Below are positions 39,501-50,500 of a stretch of DNA of 64,000 nucleotides, piece by piece. Position numbers and translations under genes: made by a program. The stretch is from positions 682,001 through 746,000 of the forward strand of contig NZ_LT629775.1 of NCBI RefSeq assembly GCF_900105395.1, read 5' to 3'. Positions within the stretch are counted from its first letter, which is position 1. Every line of letters begins with the position of its first letter. The notes under the pieces are model-generated. The model did no database searches, was not told the DNA's origin, and worked only from the letters and a program-made list of their open reading frames with translations. This DNA is from Streptomyces sp. TLI_053. GTDB taxonomy: Bacteria; Actinomycetota; Actinomycetes; Streptomycetales; Streptomycetaceae.

Positions 39501-39861
39501 GCAGCACGAACCGCTCGGCCAGCTCGGCCCGTTCGAGGCCGCGCAGGGCGGCGCCGGTGGGGTCGGCGGCGTGGGCGGCCCGCAGGTCGTGCGGGCGGAC
39601 GGCGAGATCCACCTCGGCGGGGACGAACTGGACGGGCTGCGGCATGTTCTCGTACCAGAAGCCGGCCCGCAGGTTGGCGTGGCGGCCCAGCAGGGCCCGG
39701 GCGGCGGCGGTGAGCCGGTCCGGGTCGACCGGCCCGTCGAGGGCGACGGTCAGCTGGACGGTGTAGACGTCCGGGGCCCGCTCGTCGTAGGAGGACAGGA
39801 ACAGCATGCCTTCCTGCAGGGGCGACAGCGGCAGCATGTCCTGGAGTCGGGCCTCGGTCAT
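32611..39861 (-). CDS. Two-module NRPS with thioesterase, region B terminal synthetase
   Basis: 2416 residues from ATG 39861, sharing an ATGA overlap with the upstream NRPS gene. Order: C-A-T-C-A-T-TE. The first A domain has pocket residues DTEDLGLVDK, with acidic residues at 239, 278 and 331, suggesting a cationic side chain (not assignable further). The second has DMENLGLINK, identical to CchH A3, so N5-hydroxyornithine or ornithine. Condensation motifs HHILVDG and HHILTDG are intact. The C-terminal thioesterase has GYSFGG, an Asp in LLDAYPP and a His in DVSHDEL. A pentapeptide minisatellite (AVTGK) interrupts the first A domain between core motifs A2 and A3. Confidence 0.93.
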   Translation of the reverse strand: MTEARLQDMLPLSPLQEGMLFLSSYDERAPDVYTVQLTVALDGPVDPDRLTAAARALLGRHANLRAGFWYENMPQPVQFVPAEVDLAVRPHDLRAAHAADPTGAALRGLERAELAERFVLHRPPLLRLALARLTDREHRLVVTVHHILVDGWSMPLLVRELLALYDRDGDPRGLPDVRPYRDHLRRLAGRDRAAAEAAWRTALAGTDGPTLLAAPDPARRPVRPARHAVRLGEEATAALHATARRLGTTPSTVLQCAWGLLLGSLTGRRDTVFGLTVSGRPEDLPGADTMIGLFITTVPVRVDSRPQESFAELVRRFRAEQNGLLAHQHLGLQAIQKQAGGGELFDTLLVIENYPVDPSARPALAGGATVTGVTARDATHYPLTLAVTLERAAVLELEYRPDLFTADRVELIGERLAELLAQVTAGPDRPVGALRTVTAAEHARAAARGRGPAPAPYEGPVTDRFTAHAATAPGATALVCGGRRTSSAELERRSAALARRLAARGIGPEAVVALALPRTEAAVVALLGVLRAGAAYLPLDLDHPDERLAAMLEDVRPACVVTTAAAAARLPAAAAAPLLLDPSGRTVEGETVAGKAVTGKAVTGKAVTGKAVTGKADVGDGDGVEGAPAVRRPGPEHPAYVIHTSGSTGRPKGVVLTHRGLANLFAHHRAALIDPAARTAGRRVRALHTASFSFDTAWEQLFWLLAGHEMHLLDEHERRDPEFAVDYVRRHRIDTLDVTPTQARQLLEWGLLADGEHRPALLLLGGEAVPPAQWAAVRACEGLRAVNLYGPTEFTVDALAADLADSAGPLIGAPLSGTTALVLDHALRPTPDGAPGELYLAGTGLARGYLGRPGLTAERFLADPCGPPGTRMYRTGDLVRRLPDGRLEYLGRADEQVKIRGHRIEPGEIEAALTALPGVATAAVVVREDTPGVRRLVGYLTGPADPAATRRALAGKLPDHLVPAALVTVDRLPLTVNGKLDRAALPVPALTGDARSAPPRTPAEDAVCRAFADLLGLTAAGVDDDFFALGGDSITSIQLVSRLRKEQLVLTPRAVFEHRTPARLAGAATAPAPGRTAAAAALLPAETRRRAEEQCPGAADVLPLSPLQEGLYFHAVYDDRALDVYLMQNFVELLHPVDAAALRAAVEALLRRHPNLRAGFRHEGLDEPVQVVPGRWSLPWHEVDLAHLDRAAQDRALEEFSHADAATRFDLADPPLLRVTLFRFGPQRYVLCVTQHHILTDGWSESLFFEELFALYQHGGDEDALPPATPYREFLQHLAATDRAASAEAWRDHLAGLPAATLVAPEDPARQPVIARVRTVLLDEPAADALRAFARSCGVTLNTVLSAAWALTLAGLTGSDDVVFGATVSGRPPELPAADTMIGMFMNTLPFRVTVRPGEPVRDFLVRTQREHAAMLPHHQAGLGSVQRLSGFGRLFDTLYVFRNTPLDDAAREAAVARHAIGWTHSVDGTHYPLTLAVTPDRAVELSLAHRPDLIDDATAAAVADRLEALVRALPDAAARPVGRLALTPPGERARLLALGDDTGHPVPATTVDRLLAERAARTPDATALVCGGERLSYAELDRRADRLARALLARGAGPEAVVALALPRSADYVAALFAVLRSGAAYLPLDLDHPDERLAAMVEDVRPCCLVTVAAVADRLPEDPGTHRLLLDDPAGPPGPADPAPVTAADLPGPRHLDHPAYVIHTSGSTGRPKGVVVPHRGLTTMLVNHRARIFAPVEERADGRRLRIAHTVSFAFDMSWEELFWLVDGHEVHVIDERLRLDPQALVEHYRRERIDVLNVTPSYAQQLVEAGLLDPGRHRPLLVLLGGEAVPESLWQLLARTDGTTGYNLYGPTEYTINALGSGVDESRTATVGRPIMNTRALVLDHALRPVPDGTPGELYLSGDGLARGYHDRPGPTAARFVADPYGPPGGRMYRTGDLVRRRPDGPIDYLGRTDQQVKIRGFRVEPGEVESALLALDAVAAAAVVARPGPAGHRLVAYTVPVPGHPAGPAELRAGLAATLPEYLVPAAFVTLPALPLTVNGKLDRAALPAPPAAGPAGRPPADTREELLCRLFAEVLGLPAVGVDDNFFELGGHSLLAMRLAGRIRAELNTPVQVATLMTAPTVAEAAARIGTDARADALRTLLPLRERGSLPPLFCVHPASGFSWQYAGLLRHLDPERPLYGLQSPGLRGELPDVDDVRGLAELYLAELRAVRPHGPYHLLGYSFGGTVAHTMAALLQRDGEEVAFLGLLDAYPPETEDWAFADDPAFRERLAEEESGFLLGVAGIAPAGGDEGEGAGGAVDRERAIAAVRDSRGLLAGFDRDLLEAVVDTNLHCVRLLARSRTPEWTGDALFVTAARTTAPGDAPGLVWPGYLRGRLVEHVLDVSHDELMDPPALDRIGPLVQRALAEGV
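36590..39861 (-). other. Region B module 5: C-A(X', cationic?)-T
   Basis: The C domain has HHILVDG (near 39412-39432) and follows an epimerase in the previous protein, so it should accept a D-residue donor. Adenylation code DTEDLGLVDK; A3 motif [11 protein letters not shown] near 37890-37940; carrier LGGDS near 36750-36790. The AVTGK repeat at 38018-38092 lies in the loop before A3. Confidence 0.75.
38018..38092. repeat. 15-bp coding minisatellite inside an adenylation domain
   Basis: Four perfect and one imperfect tandem copies of ttgcccgtgacggcc. In the NRPS frame they encode repeated AVTGK, between core motifs A2 and A3 of the first A domain of the two-module NRPS. Being 15 bp long, copy changes keep the frame. 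Confidence 0.92.
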
Positions 39862-42800
39862 CGCTGGTCCTTCCACATCTGTTCGAGCAGGGTGATCTGG
39901 TCCTGACCGAGCGTGAGCAGGTCGAGGTCCGAGGGGGTGCGGCCGCCGGCCGAGGGGGTGGCGGCCCAGGCGGCGAGGCCGTCCAGGGCGGCGGTCCAGG
40001 CGTCGGCGAGGGCGCGGGCGCGTTCCGGCGGCAGGCTCCCGGCGGCGGTGATCCACCGTGCGGCGAGCCGCGGGCCGTCGGGGCCGGGGTCGATCCGGGC
40101 GACGATCTCCAGCGGGTGCGAGAGCGGGGTGCGCGGGTCGGCGCCGTCGTCCAGCGCGCCGGCCTCGGGGGCGGGGCCCCACGGGGTGCCGGGGGCGACG
40201 GTGCGTCGGCCGAGGTAGTTCCAGAGCACCTCGGGGCCGGCCGCGGGGTCGAAGCGGCGTGCGGTGGCGGGGTTGGCGTGCCGCAGCAGTCCGGCGCCGA
40301 TGCCGCCGCCGGGAACGCGCCGCAGCTGTTCCTTGACCTCCTTGAGGGCCCGGCCGGCGTCCTCGCCGCCGGCCAGGGCCGCGGCCGCGTCGACCGCCCC
40401 GGGGTCGAGGCGGACCGGGTACAGGCTGGTGAGCCAGCCGACGGTGCGGGAGAGGTCGGCGCCGGGCAGCAGGTCCGCCTCCCTGCCGTGGCCCTCCAGC
40501 TCGACCGGCAGCCCGCCGTCCGCGGCGTCCGGTGCGAGGCTCGCGGCGGCCAGGGCGAGGGCGGTGAGCAGGACGTCGTTGACCGTGCCGTGCACGGCCG
40601 CGGGCACGGTGTCCAGCAGCGGCGCGGTGCGTTCCGCCGTCAGCGTGACGGTGAACGAGCGGGCGGTGCCGACGGTGTCCAGCCCGGCGTCCAGCGGCCG
40701 GGAGCCGAGCGGGCGGCGGGCGTCCCCGGCGCGTTGCCAGTGGTCGAGTTCGGCGGTCCGGCGGGGGCTGTGCGCCTCCGCGAGCAGGTGCGTGGTCCAG
40801 GTCCGCAGCGAGGTGGGGACGGGTGGCAGCAGGGGCGGGCGGCCGGCCGCGGCGTCCTGGCAGCCGGTGCGGAGGTCGTCGAGCAGGATGCCCCAGGAGA
40901 CCTCGTCGACCGCGAGGTGGTGCACGGCGAGCAGCAGCCGCCCGGGGCGGTCGGGGCCGGGGTCGAAGTGGACGGCCGCCAGGAGCAGGCCCTCGGCGGG
41001 GAGCAGCCGGCCGACGGCCGCGGCGGACTCGGCGGCGAGCAGGTCGGGCGGCACGGCACCACCCGGGTCGTCGACGGGCAGGATCCGCAGCCGGTCGGCG
41101 GCGGTGACCGCGCCGGGAGCTAGCGCCTCGACCGCCCAGACGCCCGGCGCGGGCCGGTGCAGGCGCTGACGCAGCCCCAGGTGGTGGTCCAGCAGGGCCT
41201 GGAGGGCGGTGGTCAGGTGCTCGGGCCGCAGGCCCGGCGGCAGGGTCAGCAGCCGGGTCTGGGCGATCCGGTCGACGGGGCCGCCGCGGGCGGCCAGCCA
41301 GTGGGCGATCGGCGGGAGCGGGAGGGCGCCGGGGCCGTCGTCGGCGGGGGTGCGGCGGGCGGGGGCCTCGGCGGAGGCCGGGACGGCGGCTCCGGCCAGC
41401 CCGGCGGGGGTGGGTGCCTCGAACACCTGGCGGGCGGTCAGGGTGAGCCCGGCCCTCCTCGCCAGGGAGACCAGCCGGATCGCGACCAGACTGTCCCCGC
41501 CGAGTTCGAAGAAGTCGGCGCCCGGGTCGACCGCGGGCAGGCCGAGCGCCTCGGCCATCAGGGCGGCCAGCCGGGCGGCGGGATCGGTGCCCGGGCCGTC
41601 GACGCCCGGGGCGGCGGCGCCCGGGGCGGCGGTGTCGACCGGGGCCTCGGGGGCCGGCGGTGCGGGCAGGGCGCGCCGGTCGAGCTTGCCGTTGACCGAC
41701 AGCGGCAGCGCGTCCAGCAGCAGGACCGGTGCCGGCACCATGTAGCCGGGCAACCGCTCGGCGGCGAGCCGGCGCAGCTCCCGCCGGTCCGGGGCGGCGC
41801 CCGGCCCCGGCACCGCGTAGCCGACCAGGAGGGTGCCGCCGTGCGCGCTGCGGTGCACGGCGGCGGCCGCCGCGGCGACCCCGGGCAGCGAGGCCAGGAC
41901 CGCTTCCACCTCGCCCAGTTCGATCCGCAGGCCGCGGATCTTGACCTGGTCGTCGGCCCGCCCCCGGTAGTGCAGCCGACCGTCGGCGGTGCGCCGGGCG
42001 AGGTCGCCGGTGCGGTACATCCGGGTGCCGGGCGGGCCGTACGGGTCCGCCACGAAGCGCTCGGCGGTCAGGCCGGGACGGCCCAGGTAGCCCCGGGCGA
42101 GCTGCACCCCGGTCAGGTAGAGCTCGCCGGGGACGCCGGGCGGGACCGGCCGCAGCCGGGCGTCCAGCACCCGCACCCCGGTGTTGCGCACCGGCGCGCC
42201 GATCGGGACGCCCTCCGGAGCGGTGCCGTCGGGCCGGTAGTGCTCGGCGGTGACGTCGACGGCGGCCTCGGTGGGGCCGTAGAGGTTCTCCAGTGCCACT
42301 TCGCGGGGGCCGCAGGCGGTGCGGAAGCGTTCGGCCAGCTCGCCGCCCAGCGCCTCGCCGCTGCAGAACACCCGGCGCAGCGAGGGGAGTCCGGCGGGCG
42401 ACCGCTCGGTCAGGAAGGCGGCCAGCATCGACGGCACGAAGTGGGCGACGCTCACCCGGTGACGGCGGACCAGCTCGGCGAGGTAGCCCGGGTCCCGGTG
42501 CCCGTCGGGCCGGGCGACGACCACGGGGACACCGGCGGCGAAGGGCCAGAAGAGCTCCCAGACCGAGACGTCGAAGCCGGCGGGGGTCTTGTGCAGCACC
42601 CGGTCGCCGGGGCCGAGCGGATAGTCGTCCTGCATCCAGCGCAGCCGGTTGACGACGGCCGCGTGGGTGATCTGGACGCCCTTGGGCAGCCCGGTCGAGC
42701 CGGAGGTGAAGATGACGTACGCGGGGTGGTCCGGGTGCAGCGGGGCGGTGCGCTCGGCGTCGGTGACGGGTCCGGCGGGGCGGGCCAGCAGCGCCTCCTC

Positions 42801-44585
42801 GGTGGCGGCGGTGCCCAGCAGCAGTGCCGGGGGCGCCCCGTCGGGCAGTCGGCCGGCCGACCCGGGCTCGGTGAGGACGCAGACCGGGCGGGCGGTGTCC
42901 AGCAGGTGGCGCAGGCGGGCGGGCGGGTGGTCGAGGTCCAGCGGCAGGTAGGCGCCGCCGGCCCGGACCACCGCGTGCACGGCGACGAGCAGGTCCGCGG
43001 AGCGCGGCAGGGCCACCGCGACCACGCTCTCCGGGCCCACCCCGCGCGCGATCAGCAGCCTGGCCAGCCGGTCGGCCCGGTCGTCGAACCGGGCCCGGGT
43101 GAGCACGGTGTCGTCGGTGAGGACCGCGGTGGCGGCACCCGGGTCGGCGGGCGCTCCGGCGGCCACCAGCGCGACCAGGTCGGCCGGGTCGCCGGGGGCG
43201 TCGGGCCGGTCGGTGGAGCGCGGACCGTACAGGGCGAGCGCGTGTTCCCCGGCGGCCATCGGGTCGAGTCCGGAGACCGGCCGGGACGGGTCGGCGACGA
43301 CCTGCTCGGCGAGGCGGACCAGCCGGGCGGCGAGGGCCCGGGCGGTGTCCCCGTCGAAGCGGTCCAGGCTGTGGCGGATGCCGCCGTCCAGCCGTCCGCT
43401 GCCGTCCGGGGCCGGTCCGACGGCCACCTCCAGGTCGACCTTGGCCCCACCGGTGTCGACGAGTACCTCGCGGGCGGCGGCGCCGAACAGGGTGTCCGGC
43501 AGCGGGGCGGCCGAGTGGAAGGTCAGCATGGTCTGGAACAGCGGGTGCCGTCCGGCCGCGCGGGCCGGGGCGACGGCGCGGACGACCTGGTCGAACGGCA
43601 GGTCCGCGTGGTCGAAGGCGTCGAGGTCGGCGTCGCGCAGCCGTTCCAGCAGCGCGGCGAAGTCCGGGTCGCCGGACAGGTCCGCGCGCAGCACCACGGT
43701 GTTGAGGTGGTGGCCGACCTGTCCCTCCAGGGCGCTCTCGCCGCGGGCCGAGACGGGGGTGCCGACCACGACGTCCTCGCCGGCGCCGTGGCGGTGCAGC
43801 AGGACGGCGAGGAGGGCGTGCACCGCCGTGAAGACGGTCGCGCCGTGCTCGCGGGCGAGCGCGGTGAGCCCGGTGGCGAGCTCCGCGGACAGCTCGAAGC
43901 GGGCGACCGCCCCGCGGTGGGTCGGCCGTGCCGGGCGCGGCCGGTCGGCGGGAAGCGCCGATTCCTCGGGCAGACCGGCCAGCCGCTCGGTCCAGAAGGC
44001 GCGGTCCCGCTCCGCCGTTCCGGTCAGGACCTCGCCCTGCCAGCGGGCGAAGTCGGCGTACTGAACCGGAAGCGGGGCGAAGCGCGGGGCGCGGCCCGCC
44101 CGCCGCGCGGTGTGGGCGCGGTCGAGGTCGGCGAGCAGCGGTCCGGCCGACTCCTCGTCCGCGGCCAGGTGGTGCAGGGTCAGCAGCAGCACGTGGTCGT
44201 GCTCGGCGATCCGGACCAGGTGGGCCCGCACCGGCGGTGCGGACTCCAGGTCGAACGGCGGGGCGAGCAGCTCGCGCAGGGTGGCGTCGAGCCCGCCCGG
44301 GCCGACCGGCCGGACGACCAGCGGCACCCGCTGTCCACCGGGCTCCAGGACGTGCTGGTACGGCTCGCCGTCGTGCTCGCTGACCACGGTGCGCAGGCTC
44401 TCGTGCCGGTCGACCACGTCGCCGACCGCCTCGGCCAGCGCCCCGGGGTCCAGTGGCCCGGTCAGCCGGACGGCGACCGGCACGTGGTAGGCGGCGCCGG
44501 TGTCCTGGACCCGGTGGGCGAGCCACAGGCCGTGCTGGCCGGGAGCGAGGGGCACCCGTGCGGGCCGGGGCCCGGCCGCCAGGGC
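39858..44585 (-). other. Region B module 4: C-A(Ser)-T-E
   Basis: C domain HHLAADE, adenylation code DVWHFSLVDK (the EntF-type serine code), carrier LGGDS near 41490-41530, and a complete epimerase ([28 protein letters not shown]). It predicts D-Ser. The protein ends about 40 residues later in a short helical tail suited to docking with the next NRPS. Confidence 0.85.
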
Positions 44586-47500
44586 GGGGCGGGAGCGCCC
44601 GGCGCGGTCGGCGAGCCGGGCGGCCAGCGCGGCCGGGGTGCGGGCCTCGAAGACGTCGCGGACGGCGGCGTCGGTGCGCAGCGCGGTACGCAGCCGTCCG
44701 GCCAGCCGCGCCGCGAGCAGCGAGTGGCCGCCGAGCGCGAAGAAGTCGTCGTCGGGCCCGGCCTCCGCGAGGCCGAGGACCTGTGCGAAGGCGCCGCGGA
44801 CCAGGTCCTCCCGGGCGCCGCGCGGCGGCCGGGCGGTGCCGGCGCCGAGGGCGGGGGCGCTCGGGGCGGGGAGGGCGGCCCGGTCGAGCTTGCCGGCGAC
44901 CGTCGTCGGGAGCGCGGGCAGCACCACCAGCGCGGCGGGCACCAGGTACTCGGGCAGTTCCTCGGCGAGCGCGCGGCGCAGCTGCCCGGGGTCGGCGGTC
45001 CCGGTGACGTAGCCGACCAGGCGGGGGTGTCCGGGGGTGTCCTCGCGGACGAGGACGGCCGCGGCGGTGACCCCGTCCCGGCGCAGCAGCGCCGCCTCCA
45101 CCTCGCCGGGCTCGATCCGGAATCCGCGCAGCTTGACCTGCTGGTCGCCGCGGCCGAGGTACTCGACCGGGCCGTCGGCACGACGGCGGACCAGGTCGCC
45201 GGTGCGGTACATCCGGGTGCCGGGCGGGCCGTACGGGTCGGCCACGAAGCGCTCGGCCGTCAGGCCCGGGCGGCCGAGGTAGCCGAGGGCCAGCTGGACC
45301 CCGGCGAGGTACAGCTCGCCGGGGACCCCCGGGGGCACCGGCCGCAGCCGGGTGTCGAGGACGTGGATCCGGGTGTTGTCGAGCGGTCCGCCGATGACCG
45401 GGGAGGCCGCGTCGGTGACGTCCGCGACCAGGGCGTCCACGGTGAACTCGGTAGGGCCGTAGTAGTTGACGGTCCGGACGCCGGAGTGCTCGCGCAGCCG
45501 GGTCCAGAGCGGCGGCGGCACGGCCTCGCCGCCGAGGAGCAGCACCGACGGCTGCCGGTCGCCGTCGAGCAGGCCGCTGTCCAGCAGTTGCAGCGCGTAG
45601 GAGGGGGTGACGTCGAGGGCGTCGATCCGGTGGTCCGCGCAGTACGCCACCACGGCGTCGGCGTCGCGGCGGTCGTGCTCGTCCAGCAGGTGCAGTTCGT
45701 GGCCGGCGACCATCCAGAGCAGCTGCTCCCAGGAGGAGTCGAAGGAGAAGGAGGCGGTGTGCAGGGCGCGGATCCGGCGGCCGAGGTGTTCGGCGGTCGG
45801 CCGGTAGAGCGTGCGGTCGTGGTCGTGGAACAGGTTGTCGAGCCCGCCGTGGGTGAGCACGACGCCCTTCGGGACGCCGGTGGAGCCGGAGGTGTGGATG
45901 ACGTAGGCGGGGGCGGCCGGGTGCGGGACGGTCAGGACCGGGCGGGGACGGCCCGCGGCGAGCGCCCGGGCGGTGTCCGGGGCGTCGAGGGCGACGGCGG
46001 TGGTGCCGGGGGCAGCAGGGCGGCGGTCGCGGCGGTGCACAGGACGGCGGCCGGGCGGGCGTCGGCCAGCATCGCGGCGATCCGGGCCGGCGGCAGGTCG
46101 AGGTCGATCGGCAGGAAGGCACCGCCGGTACGCAGCACCGCCAGCAGTGCGGCGACCGCGTCGGCGGTCCGGGGCAGCAGCAGTGCGGTGACCGCGCCGG
46201 GGCCGCCGCCGCGGGTGAGCAGCAGCCGGGCGATCCGGTCGGCCCGGTCGTCCAGGGCGGCGAAGCCGGTCCGCTCGGTGCCCGCCACGACGGCGGGCTC
46301 GTCGGGGGTGGCGGCGACGCGGGCCGCGAACTCCTCGGTGACGGTGGTGGGCGGCCGCACCCGGGCGGTGTCGTGGGAGCGCTCCAGCTGCCGGGCCTCG
46401 GCGGTGGAGAGCAGGTCAAGCGCGCCGACCGGGAGGTCGGGGGCGGCGACCGCCCGGGCGACCAGCCGCACCAGCCGGTCGGCGAAGCCGCGGACGGTGG
46501 CCCGGTCGAACAGGTCGGTGGCGTAGCGGATGCCGCCGAGCAGGCCGGAGCCGTCCGGGGCGGGCCGCAGCACCACGTCGAGGTCGAACTTGGCGGACCC
46601 GGGGTCGACGGGCAGCTCGGAGGTGCTCAGGCCGAACAGTCGCCCGGTGTCGGGCCCGGCCTCCTCCAGGGCGACCATGGTCTGGAAGAGCGGCTGGCGG
46701 CCGAGCAGCCGCTCCGGGTTGAGCTCCTCCACCAGCCGTTCGAAGGGGAGGTCGGCGTGGTCGAGGGCGGCCAGGTCGGTGGCGCGCACGCGGTCCAGCA
46801 GCTCGGCGAACGTCGGGTCGCCGGACAGGTCGGCGCGCAGCACCAGGGTGTTGACGAAGAAACCGACCAGTCCGTCCAGCGCGGGCTCCCCGCCCCGGCC
46901 GGCGACCGGCGTGCCCAGCGGCACGTCCTCGCCCGCGCCCAGCCGGTGCAGCAGCGCCGCCACCGCCGCGTGCACGGCCATGAACGGCGTGGCCCCGCGG
47001 TCGGCGGCGAGCCGGAACAGTGCCCCGGCCTCGGGCGCGGGTACCCGGAACTCGACGGTGTCGCCGTGTCCGCCGGGGACGGCGGGGCGGGGGCGGTCGG
47101 TGGGCAGCGCGATCTCCTCGGGCAGCCCGGCCAGCGCGCCGCGCCAGTACGCCAGCGCGGCCGAGGTGTCCAGCCGCTCCTGCCAGAGCGCGAAGTCCGC
47201 GTACTGGACCGGGAGTTCACTGGCGATCGGGGCCTTCCCGGCCAGCCGCGCGGCGTAGCAGGACTGCAGGTCGGCGACCAGCGGGGCGCGCGAGGCCTCG
47301 TCCCCCGCGATGTGGTGCAGGGCGAGCACGAGCGCCTGGTCACCGTCCGCGGCGCGCAGCAGGGTCACCCGCAGCGGCGGCTCGGCGGTAAGGTCGAAGG
47401 GGCGGGCGGCGGCGGCCCGGGCGGTGTCCGCGAGGGCCGCCGCGGAGGGCACGTCGCGGACCACGAGCGGCGCCGCGGCGGCGGCCTCGGCCGGGGTCAG

Positions 47501-50500
47501 CACCCGCTGGTACGGGACGCCGCCGTCCTCGCCGAACACGGTGCGCAGGCTTTCGTGGCGGGCCGTCACGTCCTGCACGGCGAGCGCGAGCGCGGCGGCG
47601 TCGAGGCCGCCGTGCGCGGCGTGGACGCGCAGCGCGAACGGCAGCAGGTAGGTGGGCCCCGGACCCTCCAGCTGCTCCAGGAACCACAGCCTGCGCTGGT
47701 TGGCGGAGAGCGGCAGCGGTTCCGGGCGCGGGCCCGCGGTGAGGGCCGGCCGTTCGGTGACCGCGCGGTCCGCCAGCCGGGCGGCCAGCGCGGCCGGCGT
47801 CGGCGCCTCGAACACGTCGCGGACCGTGACGGCGACGGTGAGCACCGTCCGCAGGCGTCCGGCGGCGCGGGCGGCGAGCAGGGAGTGGCCGCCCAGCTCG
47901 AAGAAGCCGTCCTCCGCGCCGACGTCCGCCAGGCCCAGCACCTCCCCGAACACCGCGCACACCGCCCGCTCCCCCGCCGTCCCCGGCCTCCGGCCACCGG
48001 CCGAGGCCCGGTCCGGGGCGGGCAGCGCCCGGCGGTCCGTCTTGCCGTTCGCCGTCAACGGCAGCGCCTCCAGAGCCACCACCGCGCTCGGCACCATGTA
48101 CTCCGGAAGAACCGCACCGACCGCGCGCCGCAGTTCCTCGGCGTCCGGCAGCTCCTGGCCGGCGGCCGGGGTCGCATAACCGACCAGCCGACCGCCCGGC
48201 ACGTCCGCCAGCACCACCGCGACCGCCCGGCCCACACCGGGGACGGCGGACAGTGCCGACTCCACCTCCCCCAGCTCGATCCGGAACCCCCGCAGCTTCA
48301 CCTGCTCGTCCACCCGGCCGACGAACCGCAGCGTGCCGTCGGCGGCCCGGCGCACCACGTCCCCCGTCCGGTACATCCGGGTGCCGGGCGGGCCGTAGGG
48401 GTCGGCGACGAAGCGTTCGGCGGTCAGCTCCGGCCGGTTGAGGTACCCCTGTGCCAACTGGACGCCCGCGAGGTAGAGCTCGCCGGGGACGCCGACCGGG
48501 ACCGGTCGCAGCCCGGCGTCCAGGACGTGCGCGCGGGTGCCGGCCAGCGGGCGGCCGATCGAGGGTGTGCCGCGGTGGCCGGCGGACAGCTCGGCGGCCG
48601 TGGCCCAGACGGTCACCTCGGTCGGGCCGTAGACATTGCTCACCCACCCGCAGAGCCGGACCATCCGCTCCGCCAGCCCGCCCGACAACGCCTCGCCACC
48701 GACCAGGGCATGCACCCCCGACCAGACCGGGGCACTGACGGGCTCGGCGAGCAGTTCCTCCCACAGGCTCGGCGTCGCCTGGACGACCGCCGGACGGGTC
48801 CGGGCCACGAGCGCGGTCAGCGCCTCCGGATCACGCACGGTGTCCCGGTCCGCCAGCACCACCGTCGCACCCGCCACCAGCGGCCCGAACAGCTCCAGCC
48901 CCGCGATGTCGAAGGACACCGTCGTCACCGCCACCCACGCGTCCCCCGGCCCGAGCGCCAACCGCTCACCCATCACCGCGAGGAACGCCCCCAACGCACC
49001 GTGCGGCACCACCACACCCTTCGGCCGACCCGTCGACCCCGACGTGTGGATCACATATGCGGCCGCCTCCGGATCGGCAGCGGGAGCGGTGAACGGCTCG
49101 GCGCGACCGAGTTCGGCGATCACCTCCGGGTCGTCCAGCAGCAGCACCGGAACCCCCTCCGGCACCGAACCCACCGTCTCCCCCACCGCCACCACACACA
49201 CCGGCGACACATCCCCCAACATCAACCCCAACCGCTCCACCGGAAAACCGGGATCCAACGGCACATACCCCGCCCCCGACCGCAACACCGCCAACAACCC
49301 CACCACCAGATCCACCGACCGCGGCAACAACACCCCCACCCACCGCCCGGACCCCGCCCCCAACCCCACCAACACCGACGCCAACCGACCCGACCGCACC
49401 CCCAACTCCCCGAACGAAAGCTCCACTTCACCCGAACGCACCGCCACCCCACCCGGCACCGAACCCACCCACACATCCACCCCACCCACCACCGAACCCC
49501 CACCCGACAACACCGCCACCGGGGACTCGTCGGCGTACGCGGCACGGTCGGACGGCAGCAGGACGTCCAGGTCCCCGATCCGGGCCGCCGGGTCGGCCGT
49601 CACCTGGGCCAGCAGCCGCAGCAGCCGGTCGGCCAGGGCCTCGGCGGTGCTCCGGTCGAACAGGTCCGCCGAGAAGAACAGCCGCAGGTCGAGGTCGTCC
49701 CGGTGGGCCGTGTCCGCGAAGGTGAACTCCAGGTCGAAGCGGGCGGTGCCGGGGTCGACCTGCTCCGTCCGGGCCTGGAGGCCGAAGAGTTCGGAGGTGT
49801 CGAGGGTGACGGTGCTGTGCGAGACGAGGGTCTGGAACAGCGGGTGGCGGCCGAGTGCCCGGGCCGGGTTGACGGCCTCGACGACCCGGGCGAAGGGGAG
49901 GTCGGCGTGGTCGAGGGCGGCCAGGTCGGCGGCGCGCACGCGGTCCAGCAGCTCGGCGAACGTCGGATCGCCGGACAGGTCGGCGCGCAGCACCAGGGTG
50001 TTGACGAAGAAACCGACCAGTCCGTCCAGCGCCGCCTCCCCGCCGCGGCCGGCGACCGGCGTGCCCAGCGGCACGTCCTCGCCCGCGCCCAGCCGGTGCA
50101 GCAGCGCCGCCACCGCCGCGTGGGCCACCATGAAGACGCTGCTGCGGCTGGAGCGGGCCAGCTCGAGCATCCCGGCCGACAGTTCCCCGGGCAGCCGACG
50201 GGTCACCAGGCCGCCGTGTCCGCCGGGGACGGCGGGGCGGGGGCGGTCGGTGGGCAGCGCGATCTCCTCGGGCAGCCCGGCCAGCGCGCCGCGCCAGTAC
50301 GCCAGCGCGGCCGAGGTGTCCAGCCGCTCCTGCCAGAGCGCGAAGTCCGCGTACTGGACCGGGAGTCCGGCCGGCTCCGGGACCTCTCCGGCGAGCCGGG
50401 CGGCGTAGCAGGCCTGGAGGTCGGCGAGCAGCGGCCCGCGGGAGGCCTCGTCGCCCGCGATGTGGTGCAGGGCGAGCACGAGCGCCTGCTCACCCTCGGC

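Noticed and set aside
45932..46040. Reading the frameshift as the true border between two separate NRPS genes
   Set aside because: The break falls between core motifs A2 and A3 of one adenylation domain, there is no ribosome site or linker, and one added base makes the whole gene in frame.
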